Shown here piece after piece: positions 44,301 to 53,057 of a stretch of DNA of 64,000 bases. The number at the start of each line of letters is the position of its first letter. The first letter of the stretch is position 1. Below the pieces are notes generated by a model. That model was not told the origin of the DNA, did not search any database, and was given only the letters and a program-made list of their open reading frames with translations. This DNA is from Methanomicrobiales archaeon (lineage in GTDB: Archaea > Halobacteriota > Methanomicrobia > Methanomicrobiales > Methanospirillaceae), in contig JALHCK010000010.1 of NCBI GenBank assembly GCA_022841205.1, forward strand, positions 1-64,000, given 5' to 3'. The translations under genes and the position numbers were made by a program.

Positions 44301-45541
44301 CCGGGCGGGGAGAGGACATCCAGAGCTGCGACGACCAGGGCATGGGCAGCGCCCCTGATGACCGAGGGGTCGGGAGCAAACGAGCTGCTGTGCAGGTATC
44401 CGCCGGACTCACCGCACCCGATGCGGAAATAGCAGATCGGGACCGGGGGGTCTGCCATTCCAAAGATGCCGAAATCCTCGCTTCCGGTGACCGGCTCGAT
44501 CTTCCGGACCCTGTCCGGGCCAAAGACCTGCAGGAACGCCGCTGCAACCCGCCCGGTGAGCACGGGATCGTTTTTCATGGGCGGGACCGATTCGGGCAGT
44601 ATGGTGATCTGTGGCAGGCGGTCCGGGGGCATCCCGGCTGCCCGGGCAGTCCCGTCGGCAACCCTGCGTATGGCGGTGAGGAGGTGGTCACGGATCTCTT
44701 TTTCAAAGTAGCGGATGTTGACCTGGAGGGAAACCTCGTCGGGGATGGCGTTGTGCTTCGACCCCCCGTGGACCGCGGCAACGGTCAGGATGGCCATCGA
44801 GGTTGCCGCAACCTCCCGGCTGACGATGGTCTGCAGGGCGAGTATGATCTGTGCGGCGAGCACGACCGGGTCGCGGGTGGTCTCCGGGTGGGCAGCGTGG
44901 CCGCCGATACCGCGGACAACCATGTCAAGCGATTCCCCGCCGGCAGATATCATGCCCTCCCGGTAACCGATATGTCCCACCGGGAGTTCGGGAGCAACGT
45001 GCAGGGCGATGGCGGCATCCGGCCAGGCGATCCGGGTGTAGAGGCCGTCGGCCATCATCCGGGCTGCGCCGGACACCGATTCCTCGGACGGCTGGCCGAT
45101 CATCAGGAGCGTCCCCTTCCACGAGGAGGTGAGGGCGGCAAGCGCCCGGGCCGCCCCGACAAGGGCGGTCATGTGGAGGTCATGGCCGCAGGCGTGCATT
45201 ACGTCCACTTCTTTGCCACGGGCATCCATCATCCGCACCCGGCTCTGCCAGGGAAGTCCCGTCTCCTCCTTTACGGGCAGGGCGTCCATGTCGGCCCTTA
45301 TCATCAGGACCGGCCCTTCACCGTTTCGGAGGAGGGCAGCCACACCGGTACCCCCGATCCCGGGAGTGACCTCGTAGCCTGCATCGCGTAGCTTTCCGGC
45401 AAGGTGTGCGGATGTCCAGTGTTCCTGCCCTGATAGTTCGGGGTGGGCATGGAACTCACGGTAAAGTTGCTCCAGGGCCGGGAATTCCCGGTCAAGGATT
45501 TCATATGCACGGGATGCGGGGTCTGAACGGGGTTTCATCAT
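44288..45541 (-). CDS. M20-family amidohydrolase (N-acyl-amino-acid / hippurate hydrolase type)
   Basis: The 417-residue metalloenzyme probably hydrolyses an N-acyl amino acid. It contains MRADMDALPVKEETG, the Mn/Zn-binding MHACGHDLHMTALVG, GQPSEESVSGAA with the catalytic Glu region, GGHAAHPETTRDPV for the lid dimerisation domain, and GYLHSSSFAPDPS with the last metal-binding His. The length is normal for the family. It ends by overlapping the ACT-MBL gene and lies divergent from hxlB. Confidence 0.9.
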   Translation of the reverse strand: MMKPRSDPASRAYEILDREFPALEQLYREFHAHPELSGQEHWTSAHLAGKLRDAGYEVTPGIGGTGVAALLRNGEGPVLMIRADMDALPVKEETGLPWQSRVRMMDARGKEVDVMHACGHDLHMTALVGAARALAALTSSWKGTLLMIGQPSEESVSGAARMMADGLYTRIAWPDAAIALHVAPELPVGHIGYREGMISAGGESLDMVVRGIGGHAAHPETTRDPVVLAAQIILALQTIVSREVAATSMAILTVAAVHGGSKHNAIPDEVSLQVNIRYFEKEIRDHLLTAIRRVADGTARAAGMPPDRLPQITILPESVPPMKNDPVLTGRVAAAFLQVFGPDRVRKIEPVTGSEDFGIFGMADPPVPICYFRIGCGESGGYLHSSSFAPDPSVIRGAAHALVVAALDVLSPPGQAG

Positions 45542-45544
45542 ACA

Positions 45545-45760
45545 TCACGCTATATTTTCTGTCGGGCGGTCCTTTCTGCCATCCACCTGCTGCGGCTCAT
45601 CGGGCAGGGACAGGGCTGACACGCCATCGGAAGTCTTGCTGCCCATGGAAATCGCCAGTCCTCCTGAGCGGGATCCCTGTCCCTCAGCCAGTCTCAGATA
45701 AAGGTTTGCGCCCGTATTATAAACCATGGGCGCTTCCCGGACACCACCCGAAATCGTCAT
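45545..45760 (-). CDS. Possible 71-residue protein or relic
   Basis: A minus-strand frame encodes MTISGGVREAPMVYNTGANL, then YLRLAEGQGSRSGGLAISMG, and an acidic, glutamine-rich tail to a stop at 45545. The composition is protein-like with a glycine/serine-rich centre. No family or strong ribosome site is seen. It lies between the M20 gene and hxlB, in the space where the promoter of hxlB should be, and may be a relic. Confidence 0.35.
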   Translation of the reverse strand: MTISGGVREAPMVYNTGANLYLRLAEGQGSRSGGLAISMGSKTSDGVSALSLPDEPQQVDGRKDRPTENIA

Positions 45761-45788
45761 GTAGTTTGCAGGAATATCCTGATCCGAA

Positions 45789-46391
45789 ATGGTGCACAGG
45801 CCGGGAGTGCAGGACATGATGCGGCTGATGGCCACAGGGATCCGGGTCATCGCCGATCGCATACAGGATAAAGAGATCGATTCGTTCATCCACGAGATCC
45901 TTGCCGCCGACCGCATCTATGTCATGGGGGCCGGGCGGTCGGGTCTCGTGGCCAAGGCCTTCGCCATGCGGCTGATGCATGTCGGCCGGACGGCTTTTGT
46001 CGTGGGAGAGACCATCACCCCCGCGATGCGGAGAAACGACCTCCTGGTCATCTTCTCGGGTTCGGGCCGGACGAAAACCATCGCCGATATCGCCGAAACG
46101 GCAAAGGAGATCGGGGGGAGGATCGCTTTAATCACCTCAAACCGCCAGTCGCGGATCGGCACTATCGCCGATGTAATGGTTATCATCGAGAACCAGCGGG
46201 ACGAGATCAGGGATGAGACCGCTGAGTTCGAAGTCCGCCAGATGACCGGTGAACACAGGTCCTTTGCACCGCTGGGGACCCTGTTTGAGACCGCATCGAT
46301 GGTCTTTGCCGATGCCTGCATCTCGCAGCTGATGGAGGTCTCCGAGGTGGACGAGAAAGAACTGAAGAACCGGCATGCGAATATCGAGTAG
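45789..46391 (+). CDS. hxlB: 6-phospho-3-hexuloisomerase
   Basis: The SIS-domain enzyme (191-200 residues) interconverts 3-hexulose 6-phosphate and fructose 6-phosphate. In archaea this is part of the reversed ribulose monophosphate pathway, which makes pentoses and can handle formaldehyde. Landmarks are RIYVMGAGRSGLVAKAFAMR, VVGETITPAMRRNDLLVIF, SGSGRTKTI and FAPLGTLFETASMVFADA. ATG 45816 (with GGGAG upstream) may be the real start. The aminotransferase gene begins 9 bases after it, in the same orientation. Confidence 0.93.
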   Translation: MVHRPGVQDMMRLMATGIRVIADRIQDKEIDSFIHEILAADRIYVMGAGRSGLVAKAFAMRLMHVGRTAFVVGETITPAMRRNDLLVIFSGSGRTKTIADIAETAKEIGGRIALITSNRQSRIGTIADVMVIIENQRDEIRDETAEFEVRQMTGEHRSFAPLGTLFETASMVFADACISQLMEVSEVDEKELKNRHANIE

Positions 46392-46400
46392 GAAACAATC

Positions 46401-47510
46401 ATGAAGGATTATCACGTTGCAAAACGGTGTCTCGGGATCGAGATATCGGGGATCCGGAAACTGTTTGAAGCGGCCGGACCCGGTTCGATCAACCTGGGAC
46501 TGGGCCAGCCTGATTTCGATACCCCGGAGCATATCAAGGACGGGGCGATCAGGGCTATCCGGAAGGGGATGACCGGGTACACTTCGAACATGGGCATCCC
46601 GGAACTCCGGGAAGCGCTCTCCCGCAAGTTCAGGGAGGAAAACGAGCTCGAGTACCAGCCTGACCAGATCATCGTGACCGCCGGGGCGAGCGAAGCCCTC
46701 CATATCATCATGCAGGCCCTGGTCGAGGACGGCGACCGCGTGCTGTTTGCCGATCCGGGGTTTGTGTCCTACGGCTCGCTGGCCCTCATCGCCGGTGGAA
46801 GGCCCGGGGGTGTTCCCCTCGGTGCAGACCTCCGGATTGATCTCGAGGAAGCACAGGCCCTGCTTGACGGTGCACGGATCTTTGTGCTCAATTCACCAGG
46901 AAACCCGACCGGTGCAGTCGAGACAAAAGAGTCCATCCGGGCGCTCGTCGAATATGCAAACGATGCCGGTGTTACCGTGGTGAGCGATGAAGTGTATGAG
47001 CACTTCATCTATGAAGGGACCCACTGGAGCGCTGCCCGTTTCGGAGAAGATGTCATCACGGTGAATGCCGCAAGCAAGACCTATGCCATGACCGGCTGGA
47101 GGCTCGGGTACCTTGCCGGACCGAAAGAATACACGGAGCAGTGCCTGAAAGTCCACCAGTACGCCCAGGCCTGTGCAACATCGATATCACAGTATGCGGC
47201 GCTCACCGCCTATACCGGGCCACAGGACTGTGTCGGCTCCATGCGGGACGAGTACCGGTGGCGGCGGGACTACCTTTACGGGGCATTGAAGGACATGGGG
47301 ATCGGGTTTCCACTCCCCGAGGGGGCTTTCTACCTCTTTGCCCCGCTTGGCAGAGACCTGACCAGCAGGGTCCTCGGGAAGGGGGTTGTCATCGTTCCCG
47401 GTGAGGCGTTTGGCGAGAATGCCCCTGGATATGCAAGACTGAGCTATGCAGCCTCGCGAAGCGACCTTCAGACTGCCGTGGAACGTATACGGGCTGCCCG
47501 GAGTGAATGA
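46401..47510 (+). CDS. Class I/II PLP-dependent aminotransferase
   Basis: The 369-residue fold-type I enzyme transfers amino groups between an amino acid and a 2-oxo acid. It has NLGLGQPDFDTPEHIKDGA, NSPGNPTGAVETKE, DEVYEHFIYEG and the PLP-lysine segment NAASKTYAMTGWRLGYLAG (Lys near residue 224). The last part has SYAASRSDLQTAVERI. It is probably an aspartate- or aromatic-type aminotransferase; substrate cannot be fixed. It overlaps the M42 peptidase gene start by 4 bases. Confidence 0.93.
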   Translation: MKDYHVAKRCLGIEISGIRKLFEAAGPGSINLGLGQPDFDTPEHIKDGAIRAIRKGMTGYTSNMGIPELREALSRKFREENELEYQPDQIIVTAGASEALHIIMQALVEDGDRVLFADPGFVSYGSLALIAGGRPGGVPLGADLRIDLEEAQALLDGARIFVLNSPGNPTGAVETKESIRALVEYANDAGVTVVSDEVYEHFIYEGTHWSAARFGEDVITVNAASKTYAMTGWRLGYLAGPKEYTEQCLKVHQYAQACATSISQYAALTAYTGPQDCVGSMRDEYRWRRDYLYGALKDMGIGFPLPEGAFYLFAPLGRDLTSRVLGKGVVIVPGEAFGENAPGYARLSYAASRSDLQTAVERIRAARSE

Positions 47511-48550
47511 TCATGGTAAGGGAATTGTTGAAAAAACTCTCAAATGCCCACGGCCTTTCCGGAAGTGAAGGCAGCGTGATGACCATAGTGAAGCGCGAAC
47601 TGAAAGGACATGTCGACGAGATGTACGAGGATCCGCTCGGCAACCTGGTCACCGTCAAAAAAGGAGGCGACTTCAAGGTCATGCTCGCCGCCCACGCCGA
47701 CGAAATCGGGCTGATGGTCAAATCGATCGATGAAAAAGGCTTTCTCCGGTTCGTAACCCTTGGAGGGTGGTATGCGCCGACCCTCTACAACCAGCGGGTC
47801 ATCCTGCATGGCACAAAGGGCCCGGTCCCGGGCGTTCTCGGGGGAAAACCCCCTCACAAGATGGACGAGGAGGAGCGGAAGAAAGGCGTAAAAGTCGATG
47901 ACCTCTTCATCGATATCGGGGCCAGGGACCGCGATGAGGCCGAGGCGGCGGGAATCGAGGTCGGCACCCCGGCCACCTTGGACAGGCAGGTGGCTGAGCT
48001 TGCCAACGGCCGGCTGACCGGCAAGGCCTTCGACAACCGGGCCGGGGTTGCGGTGCTGATTCGGACAATGCAGCAGGTCCGGTCGCCGTTCACCGTTTAC
48101 GGTGTGTTCACCGTCCAGGAGGAGGTCGGGCTGAAAGGGGCACGGACGAGTGCTTACTCCATCGACCCGGACTGTGCAGTGGCAACCGATGTCACCTTCC
48201 CTGGCGACCACCCGGGCATCGACCAGATAGATGTCCCGGTGGAGATGGGGAAAGGCCCCATTATCACCATTGCCGATGCCAGCGGACGGGGGCTGATCGC
48301 CAGCCGGGCCATGGTGTCCTGGCTCAAGGATACGGCCAGGAAACATGATATCCCTGTCCAGCTGGAAGTCGGGTCCGGGGGGACCACGGATGCCACGGCA
48401 ATCCACCTCGAGCGGGGAGGAATACCAAGCACCACCCTCTCGGTACCCACCCGGTACATCCACTCCCCGGTTGAAGTCCTCGACCCCTCCGATGTCGCGA
48501 ATGCCGCAGAGCTCCTGGTCCAGGCCCTGAAGACCAGGCCGAAACTGTAG
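47507..48550 (+). CDS. M42-family aminopeptidase/glutamyl-type metallopeptidase
   Basis: The 347-residue co-catalytic zinc peptidase shows VMLAAHADEIGLMVKSI (first metal His and Asp), GKAFDNRAGVAVLI (bridging Asp), VFTVQEEVGLKGART (catalytic and metal Glu), AVATDVTFPGD and the final TRYIHSPVEVL His. The PDZ-like apical domain occupies about 75-175. Related archaeal TET complexes trim peptides from the amino end. It overlaps the aminotransferase gene by 4 bases, so the two are coupled and may serve amino acid recycling. Confidence 0.93.
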   Translation: MIMVRELLKKLSNAHGLSGSEGSVMTIVKRELKGHVDEMYEDPLGNLVTVKKGGDFKVMLAAHADEIGLMVKSIDEKGFLRFVTLGGWYAPTLYNQRVILHGTKGPVPGVLGGKPPHKMDEEERKKGVKVDDLFIDIGARDRDEAEAAGIEVGTPATLDRQVAELANGRLTGKAFDNRAGVAVLIRTMQQVRSPFTVYGVFTVQEEVGLKGARTSAYSIDPDCAVATDVTFPGDHPGIDQIDVPVEMGKGPIITIADASGRGLIASRAMVSWLKDTARKHDIPVQLEVGSGGTTDATAIHLERGGIPSTTLSVPTRYIHSPVEVLDPSDVANAAELLVQALKTRPKL

Positions 48551-48666
48551 GGCGGGCCATCTACCGTTTTTTGGCGTGAAAAGGTGCGATTCATATCCTG
48601 GAGGATTTGACGGAATGGCTACCTGGGTCAACCCATAATTTTTTTTGGTGATTCGATGGGCTCGCA

Positions 48667-48900
48667 TTGACGAACTCCCCGGTCCTTTCTTATCTTGGGT
48701 CTCCCTACACTGCTGTGGGAGTTAATCCCCGTGCAGGAACCAGGTTTTTTAAAAACGGGGATTATATAGCGATCAATACGCCTGATGTGATGATCGATAC
48801 GATTAACAACACAATACATGTCTACGTCGATATTCCCAACTGTACGGTCGTTTCCGTCCGGGCACAGGCGAAGAGGTTTGTTCCGGTCCCGGCAGGTTGA
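48667..48900 (+). CDS. Short secreted-protein-like fragment
   Basis: The 77-residue frame starts at TTG, has no signal peptide and has beta-rich content (VGVNPRAGTRFFKNGDYIAI, DVMIDTINNTIHVYVDI). The lack of a good start suggests it is the C-terminal part of a lost surface protein. A 24-codon frame follows (ATG near 48910: MKVGMMRYPLVPASAVFFWM), which looks like a signal peptide without a body. Both are in the AT-rich island. Confidence 0.35.
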   Translation: MTNSPVLSYLGSPYTAVGVNPRAGTRFFKNGDYIAINTPDVMIDTINNTIHVYVDIPNCTVVSVRAQAKRFVPVPAG

Positions 48901-49031
48901 TAGATAAAAATGAAGGTCGGAATGATGAGATATCCGCTGGTGCCTGCATCGGCAGTATTCTTCTGGATGCCGGTTGCCTGTTAGCCACCTTACCAACTCA
49001 CCATTCAGAGAGCCTCTGTAAATCGATCTTT

Positions 49032-49634
49032 TTATGAAAACCCAAGGAAATGACGAGCCCGAGTAAAAGTACATTCAGACAGACCGTCTTTTGACAGGTC
49101 TCGTTGTATACTTGTGGATTCCTCGCCCCATCTTTTTATTGACAGAACGGGCACTATATCATAATAAAACACGATGTGTGTATCAGTGATTCCAAGGGGT
49201 TTAAACTCAGATCTGATGGCATATTCAATTTCGTCCATCGTTTCATTTGAAATCTCGTATCCCTCCAGGATATGCACCGTTATTTCACCCTTTGCATTGA
49301 ACCCCTGACCCACAACAGGTCCGTTAGGATAATAATACTGCTCGGGGAGCAAACTTGTAAGAGTCTTACGATTCTCAGATGACTGGTTTATAAAAGAGGA
49401 GAAACCCTCTTCAGAATGAGGAGAGTTCTTGTTTGCGTTTCGTCGGATGAGATGGTCCTGATAATAGGGGGCATCGGAATGCACCGGATCCTCATGTATT
49501 TCCGGGACTATTCCCGGATCGCCGGTTGATTGCCAAAAGCCGTCGACAACGGTAATAATCGCCAGACCAATTAAAAAAACAATAATAATTTTAAACCACA
49601 ACCAGCCGGCGTTTCTTTTTTCCTGCGAACTCAC
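49032..49634 (-). CDS. Membrane-anchored pro-domain-like protein lacking its protease domain
   Basis: The 200-residue protein has one N-terminal helix (WLWFKIIIVFLIGLAIITVV) and an extracytoplasmic part. Residues about 100-170 (YYYPNGPVVGQGFNAKGEIT, EISNETMDEIEYAIRSE, ITDTHIVFYYDIVPVL) align with the N-terminal domain of the protease encoded at 50333-51362. After PVL the alignment ends and a short unrelated tail of about 30 residues follows, so the chymotrypsin-like domain is absent. It is either a truncated paralogue or a free pro-domain/inhibitor. A winged-helix gene lies 80 bases upstream. Confidence 0.65.
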   Translation of the reverse strand: MSSQEKRNAGWLWFKIIIVFLIGLAIITVVDGFWQSTGDPGIVPEIHEDPVHSDAPYYQDHLIRRNANKNSPHSEEGFSSFINQSSENRKTLTSLLPEQYYYPNGPVVGQGFNAKGEITVHILEGYEISNETMDEIEYAIRSEFKPLGITDTHIVFYYDIVPVLSIKRWGEESTSIQRDLSKDGLSECTFTRARHFLGFS

Positions 49635-49714
49635 TGCAATCCTCCATTGGAATATTTTGTTAAAGAATACATCAACAAACTGAAAGTGTATAAAAAAAAT
49701 TTACATGGAACAGA

Positions 49715-50188
49715 TTAGCCGTAGATTAATTTACAAAGTGAATAGATAACCACGGTCAATCCCGACAATGCTGCAACTCCGCCAATAATGAACTGTTGCC
49801 GGACCATTTCATCTTGAAGCTGCATCATGAACGAAACGTCATAAATCGGGCTGGAGAAACAATTGATGAAGATAATCAGGCCCAGGGAATACACAATAAA
49901 TGCAGAAATGCCCAATAAAATAATAATCCTGAACCTTTTGATATCGAATATTTGTCTTCCCTTCGATGTTATTTCATAGATATATCCCAAAGAGTTGTTT
50001 TCTCTTTGCCTGACAAGGCCTTGTTTTACCAGTAACTGCAAAGCATACTGCACATCAACGGTATTCATTTCGAGTAAACCGGCGAGATGAGTTGCTGACC
50101 TTTCCTGTTCGTTCAGCAGTAAAAGAATATCAACGAGGGAAGGCTGCAATAACACCCTGAAAGCCTGCAATTCTATCGATTTTTTCAT
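49715..50188 (-). CDS. Membrane-anchored winged-helix regulator, copy 2
   Basis: The 157-residue protein has an N-terminal ArsR/MarR-like winged helix (about 10-75): SLVDILLLLNEQERSATHLA, NTVDVQYALQLLVKQGLVRQ and the wing NNSLGYIYEITSKG. Two hydrophobic helices follow (IIILLGISAFIVYSLGLIIF and FIIGGVAALSGLTVVIYSLC) with a short polar loop. It resembles the regulator at 51446-51931 in domain order, helix placement and length. It lies 80 bases upstream of the pro-domain gene on the same strand. The output genes are unknown. Confidence 0.75.
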   Translation of the reverse strand: MKKSIELQAFRVLLQPSLVDILLLLNEQERSATHLAGLLEMNTVDVQYALQLLVKQGLVRQRENNSLGYIYEITSKGRQIFDIKRFRIIILLGISAFIVYSLGLIIFINCFSSPIYDVSFMMQLQDEMVRQQFIIGGVAALSGLTVVIYSLCKLIYG

Positions 50189-50332
50189 CCCGTAACTCCC
50201 TATGAAGAACGAATTTGTAAGGCAGTTTCTACGATTGAATATTTATTGAACAACAACCATGATAACCAGCCGGTTTTGAATTGGCACTTCAACTTTGAAT
50301 ATCGTCTATTATAAAAATGGAAGAATCGGTTT

Positions 50333-51362
50333 TCATCGCGTCAGCGCGACAACACCAAGATCGTTCCAGACTTGAGAAATGGGTGATGCAACGGAATATC
50401 TACCGTGACCCCAGTGTATTCCACCCAACACACAATTTCCGGAAGAGAAATAATAAACTGGCGCCCCGCTATCTCCCAAGGCATCCATGTAATCGATATA
50501 TTTGGTCAAAAAGGGTTCGACCGAAATAGGAATTGTAAAGACTCCCGTATTCAATTACAGGCCCTGATACGGCCCCCGAAGAAATACCAGACATTGTACA
50601 TGTAACAAATCCTGGATCAAGTACATATTTGATATCTCGTTGAATTGCTTCGGACTCAAAAATGCTTGCTTGAACCGATGGGAATTGTACAAACGCCGAA
50701 TCAGAATGTATTCCACCAACCTTTGTAACAATTCCAGCCTGGGATGGAGATCCGGGTTGGAAGATCGTGGTTCCGATAGGTCCCGCAACATGTCCTGCAG
50801 TCACATAACCCAGATTTCCAGATCTATCACGAGCTGCATACCCCAGGGTGCCCTGTCCCATTCTGTTCGATATCAAAATCCCTCCTATAACCGGGCGCCA
50901 GACATCAGATCTGGATTTATGAAGAATTGGGATGATATCAGACATGAAGACAAGGGATATGTCATCGATACCGTGTTCTTTTCCCGTTGTTCGAATTTGG
51001 AATTCAATCTCATTCATTGTCTCCTTCGAAATCGAGGTATTTTCTTCAACATGAACGACTATATCGCCAAGATAATTATAACCAAGTCCAATGATTGGAC
51101 CTTTTGGATAATAGTAGAGGTCCATGAAAGATTCATCGGAACTACGAACAATCGTTCGTAAATTACTGTAAAATTCCTGTTTTAATGTATCATCTGCAGG
51201 AACTGTTGCCTTTCCGCTTTGTTGGATGAGATAAGGTGAATAATATATAGCAGAATCTCCCGTTATTTCACTATTGCCGATATCATATGCCGAGCATAGC
51301 CCGACAAGGAGTATCACGATCAGGAATCCAGATACTCCTCTGAAGAATCGATTGGGTTTCAT
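50333..51362 (-). pseudogene. Exported chymotrypsin-like (S1-fold) serine protease, frameshifted
   Basis: The N-terminus has a signal peptide (GFLIVILLVGLCSAYD). A pro-like domain follows (about 30-155, with YYYPKGPIIGLGYNYLGDIV). The catalytic His lies in YVTAGHVAG and the probable Asp in GIHSDSAFVQF. The first frame continues to 50469 without a serine motif. One base shifted, from about 50550, the frame continues NTGVFTIPISVEPFLTKYID and reaches the catalytic GDSGAPVYYF, then ends ISQVWNDLGVVALTR. The frames share the GPVIE-NTGVF junction. A single base change would restore a complete ~340-residue enzyme. Confidence 0.75.
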
Positions 51363-51445
51363 ATGTTACACCTGAATGATTCGATTATCCAGAAAGAAAT
51401 AAGGCCCTATGTCTTTTCAGAATTCTTAATCTGTACAAAACGATT

Positions 51446-51931
51446 TTAATGGAAAGAATAACTATAAAATCTGTAGAAAAAATTCTTAAAAAGAATTATT
51501 GTTCCTATAATAACAAATATCGCCCCAATAATCAATTGAATAGACAAATATGGGTTCAATATAGGAAATATGGATGAAGCGGATAGTCTTGGTAAAGAAA
51601 AAATATTCGTTATCAGGATCACTCCCGCCGAATAGGTAATTAATCCCGTAGCGATCATTAACACGATATTATCATCTTTATCCGGCTGAATGAGGTGTTT
51701 CCCCTTTTCTGTCAGTGTATAGTAAATCCAGATGTTTTCCGTCTGCACCGGAATCACAAGGTCGTTCTCAACCAATTTTTGTAAGTGGTAATATGTATTC
51801 GCTCTTGACAGGGAGGTCATTTTTGCTAATTCACCAAGAGTCCTTCGTTGTATGTTCAATGATTTGAGGATGTTGATTCTTGGAGAGGAGGAAAGACTGA
51901 ATAGAATATCCCGGTTGATAATAATTTTCAT
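51446..51931 (-). CDS. Membrane-anchored winged-helix regulator, copy 1
   Basis: The 161-residue protein has a winged-helix DNA-binding domain (about 8-75): RDILFSLSSSPRINILKSLN, TLGELAKMTSLSRANTYYHL and a QTENIWIYYTLTEKG wing. Two hydrophobic helices follow (IVLMIATGLITYSAGVILIT and IQLIIGAIFVIIGTIILFKN). It lies 83 bases upstream of the protease gene, and codon composition is AT-rich, unlike the GC-rich surroundings. It resembles the regulator at 49715 in architecture. A membrane regulator beside an exported protease suggests signalling across the membrane; this is inferred. Confidence 0.78.
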   Translation of the reverse strand: MKIIINRDILFSLSSSPRINILKSLNIQRRTLGELAKMTSLSRANTYYHLQKLVENDLVIPVQTENIWIYYTLTEKGKHLIQPDKDDNIVLMIATGLITYSAGVILITNIFSLPRLSASSIFPILNPYLSIQLIIGAIFVIIGTIILFKNFFYRFYSYSFH

Positions 51932-52092
51932 TCTAAATAATAGTAAAATAAATGAGTTATTTAAGCTTGCTTATTTCTGTATCGAGCTACTTAATTCATA
52001 ATTATAATCATCATCCCACCTTTCGCACGTGACCAAGTGATTTTGCAGAATTAAATACTCAGGTTTATATCTGAGTATGCAATGTTTTTTTT

Positions 52093-52314
52093 GTGCAAGA
52101 AAAATACCAATTCGCCTCAGATAATCTCTCATCCCGGCAAATAGGCCATCTTGGACTGTTTTCAGGCATCATATACGAACTGGGGATCACCCAAGTACTG
52201 GACCAGGAACTCCCCAAGACAAAGAACCACGCGCTTTCCCATTCAGACATCATCATGGCCATGATCCTGAACGGACTCGGGTTCAACGAAGGGAGTGTGC
52301 AGATAAAGCTGTAA
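52093..52314 (+). pseudogene. DUF4277 / IS1634-type transposase N-terminal remnant
   Basis: The 73-residue frame contains GHLGLFSGIIYELGITQVLD and SHSDIIMAMILNGLGFNEGS. This is the DUF4277 opening of IS1634-type transposases (lGp.gi..gii.elgi...id...p.........g....aMilNgLGF). The frame then shifts to unrelated sequence, so the transposase core is lost. No inverted repeat ends were recognised. Confidence 0.75.
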
Positions 52315-52367
52315 AATTGAAGAGTCCTGTATCCACACTCAATTGACAAATGGAGGAATACAGGGCG

Positions 52368-52690
52368 ATGAATAATGAAGACCTCGTAGTAAATTACCTT
52401 ACCGATAACGAAAGGGAATGAAGAAGGTCATCACCTGGTTTCTGAATAAGGTGATGCAGAGAGTGGCAGATGATCTGGCCGGGGCCGGGAGATATGAGAG
52501 GGCAGGGTCAAGACGTACCTATCGGAATGGGACAAGGCCACGATCTCTGAAATCACGATATGGCCTTGGATAACCATTATTGAGGGACATTCCGATCGAG
52601 ACTAGTGTATTTGAGCGATATTCGAGAGTGGAAAAGGCTCTTGGGAATGCCATCATTGAATCTTTTAAGTATCGGGGAGCATTTCCTTTC
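52368..52690 (+). pseudogene. IS256-family transposase, broken by stops and frameshifts
   Basis: The plus strand encodes, in pieces, MNNEDLVVNYLTDNERE and a stop, then MKKVITWFLNKVMQRVADDL AGAGRYERAGSRRTYRNG and TRPRSLKSRYG and another stop. A third frame continues MRDIPIETSVFERYSRVEKA LGNAIIESF. These are consecutive parts of the IS256 N-terminal half (E.LV.nYL, F.n.vMq.E...aGa.rYeRt.tR...RNG, E.sVfeRY.rvE.al..ai.E). The catalytic DDE core is absent. Confidence 0.8.
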
Positions 52691-52937
52691 CCCACCGCAA
52701 TTCTCTGCTCGTTCTGGTATCCGAAGTCGTTTGCCACTCAGTTATCCAGTTCAGATTGTTAAGCTACTATCTATAAATTCTGAAATTTGAAAATACCGGC
52801 TCGATTACCTGATGATGTCAGACATGGTCATGAAATACCAAGTTACCGCATCGATCTTTTGTACATTTGATATTCATTCCCAATGAAGGCGCATAAAGCG
52901 GAATAAAGCCTGATTTTTCGTCATCTTTGAGGGAAAT

Positions 52938-52947
52938 GTTTATATAC
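52938..52947 (+). promoter_or_regulatory. TATA box candidate upstream of the large surface-protein gene
   Basis: GTTTATATAC sits about 110 bases upstream of the ATG at 53058. A second element (CATTTATATC) follows about 35 bases later. Either could drive transcription; the second would put the start nearer to 53005. Confidence 0.5.
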
Positions 52948-52990
52948 AATACAAGAGACGTTATCTTGAATACATTTATATCATGAATTT

Positions 52991-53009
52991 GAGGCCCGGA
53001 ACGGGTCTC
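52991..53009. other. Hairpin in the leader or promoter of the surface-protein gene
   Basis: GAGGCCCG and CGGGTCTC flank a GAA loop and pair except for one position, forming a stable 8-bp stem. It lies between the first TATA element and the ribosome binding site GAGGTG (about 53046-53051). It could be a regulatory stem or a leftover terminator. Confidence 0.4.
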
Positions 53010-53057
53010 ATTTCGTGATTGGCGAATGTATACTCACATGCATGTTGAGGTGTTCAT

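Larger units (their letters stand above)
51932..53057. other. AT-rich stretch of transposase relics
   Basis: About 1.1 kb without an intact gene. It holds a DUF4277/IS1634-type fragment, an IS256-type transposase pseudogene (both listed) and, at the right end, the promoter of the large surface-protein gene. The region 51932-52090 is AT-rich and probably carries the promoter of the regulator gene. Confidence 0.6.

Noticed and set aside
47540..48667. 375-codon minus-strand frame opposite the M42 peptidase
   Set aside because: The plus strand shows all M42 metal ligands, and the antisense translation lacks domains.
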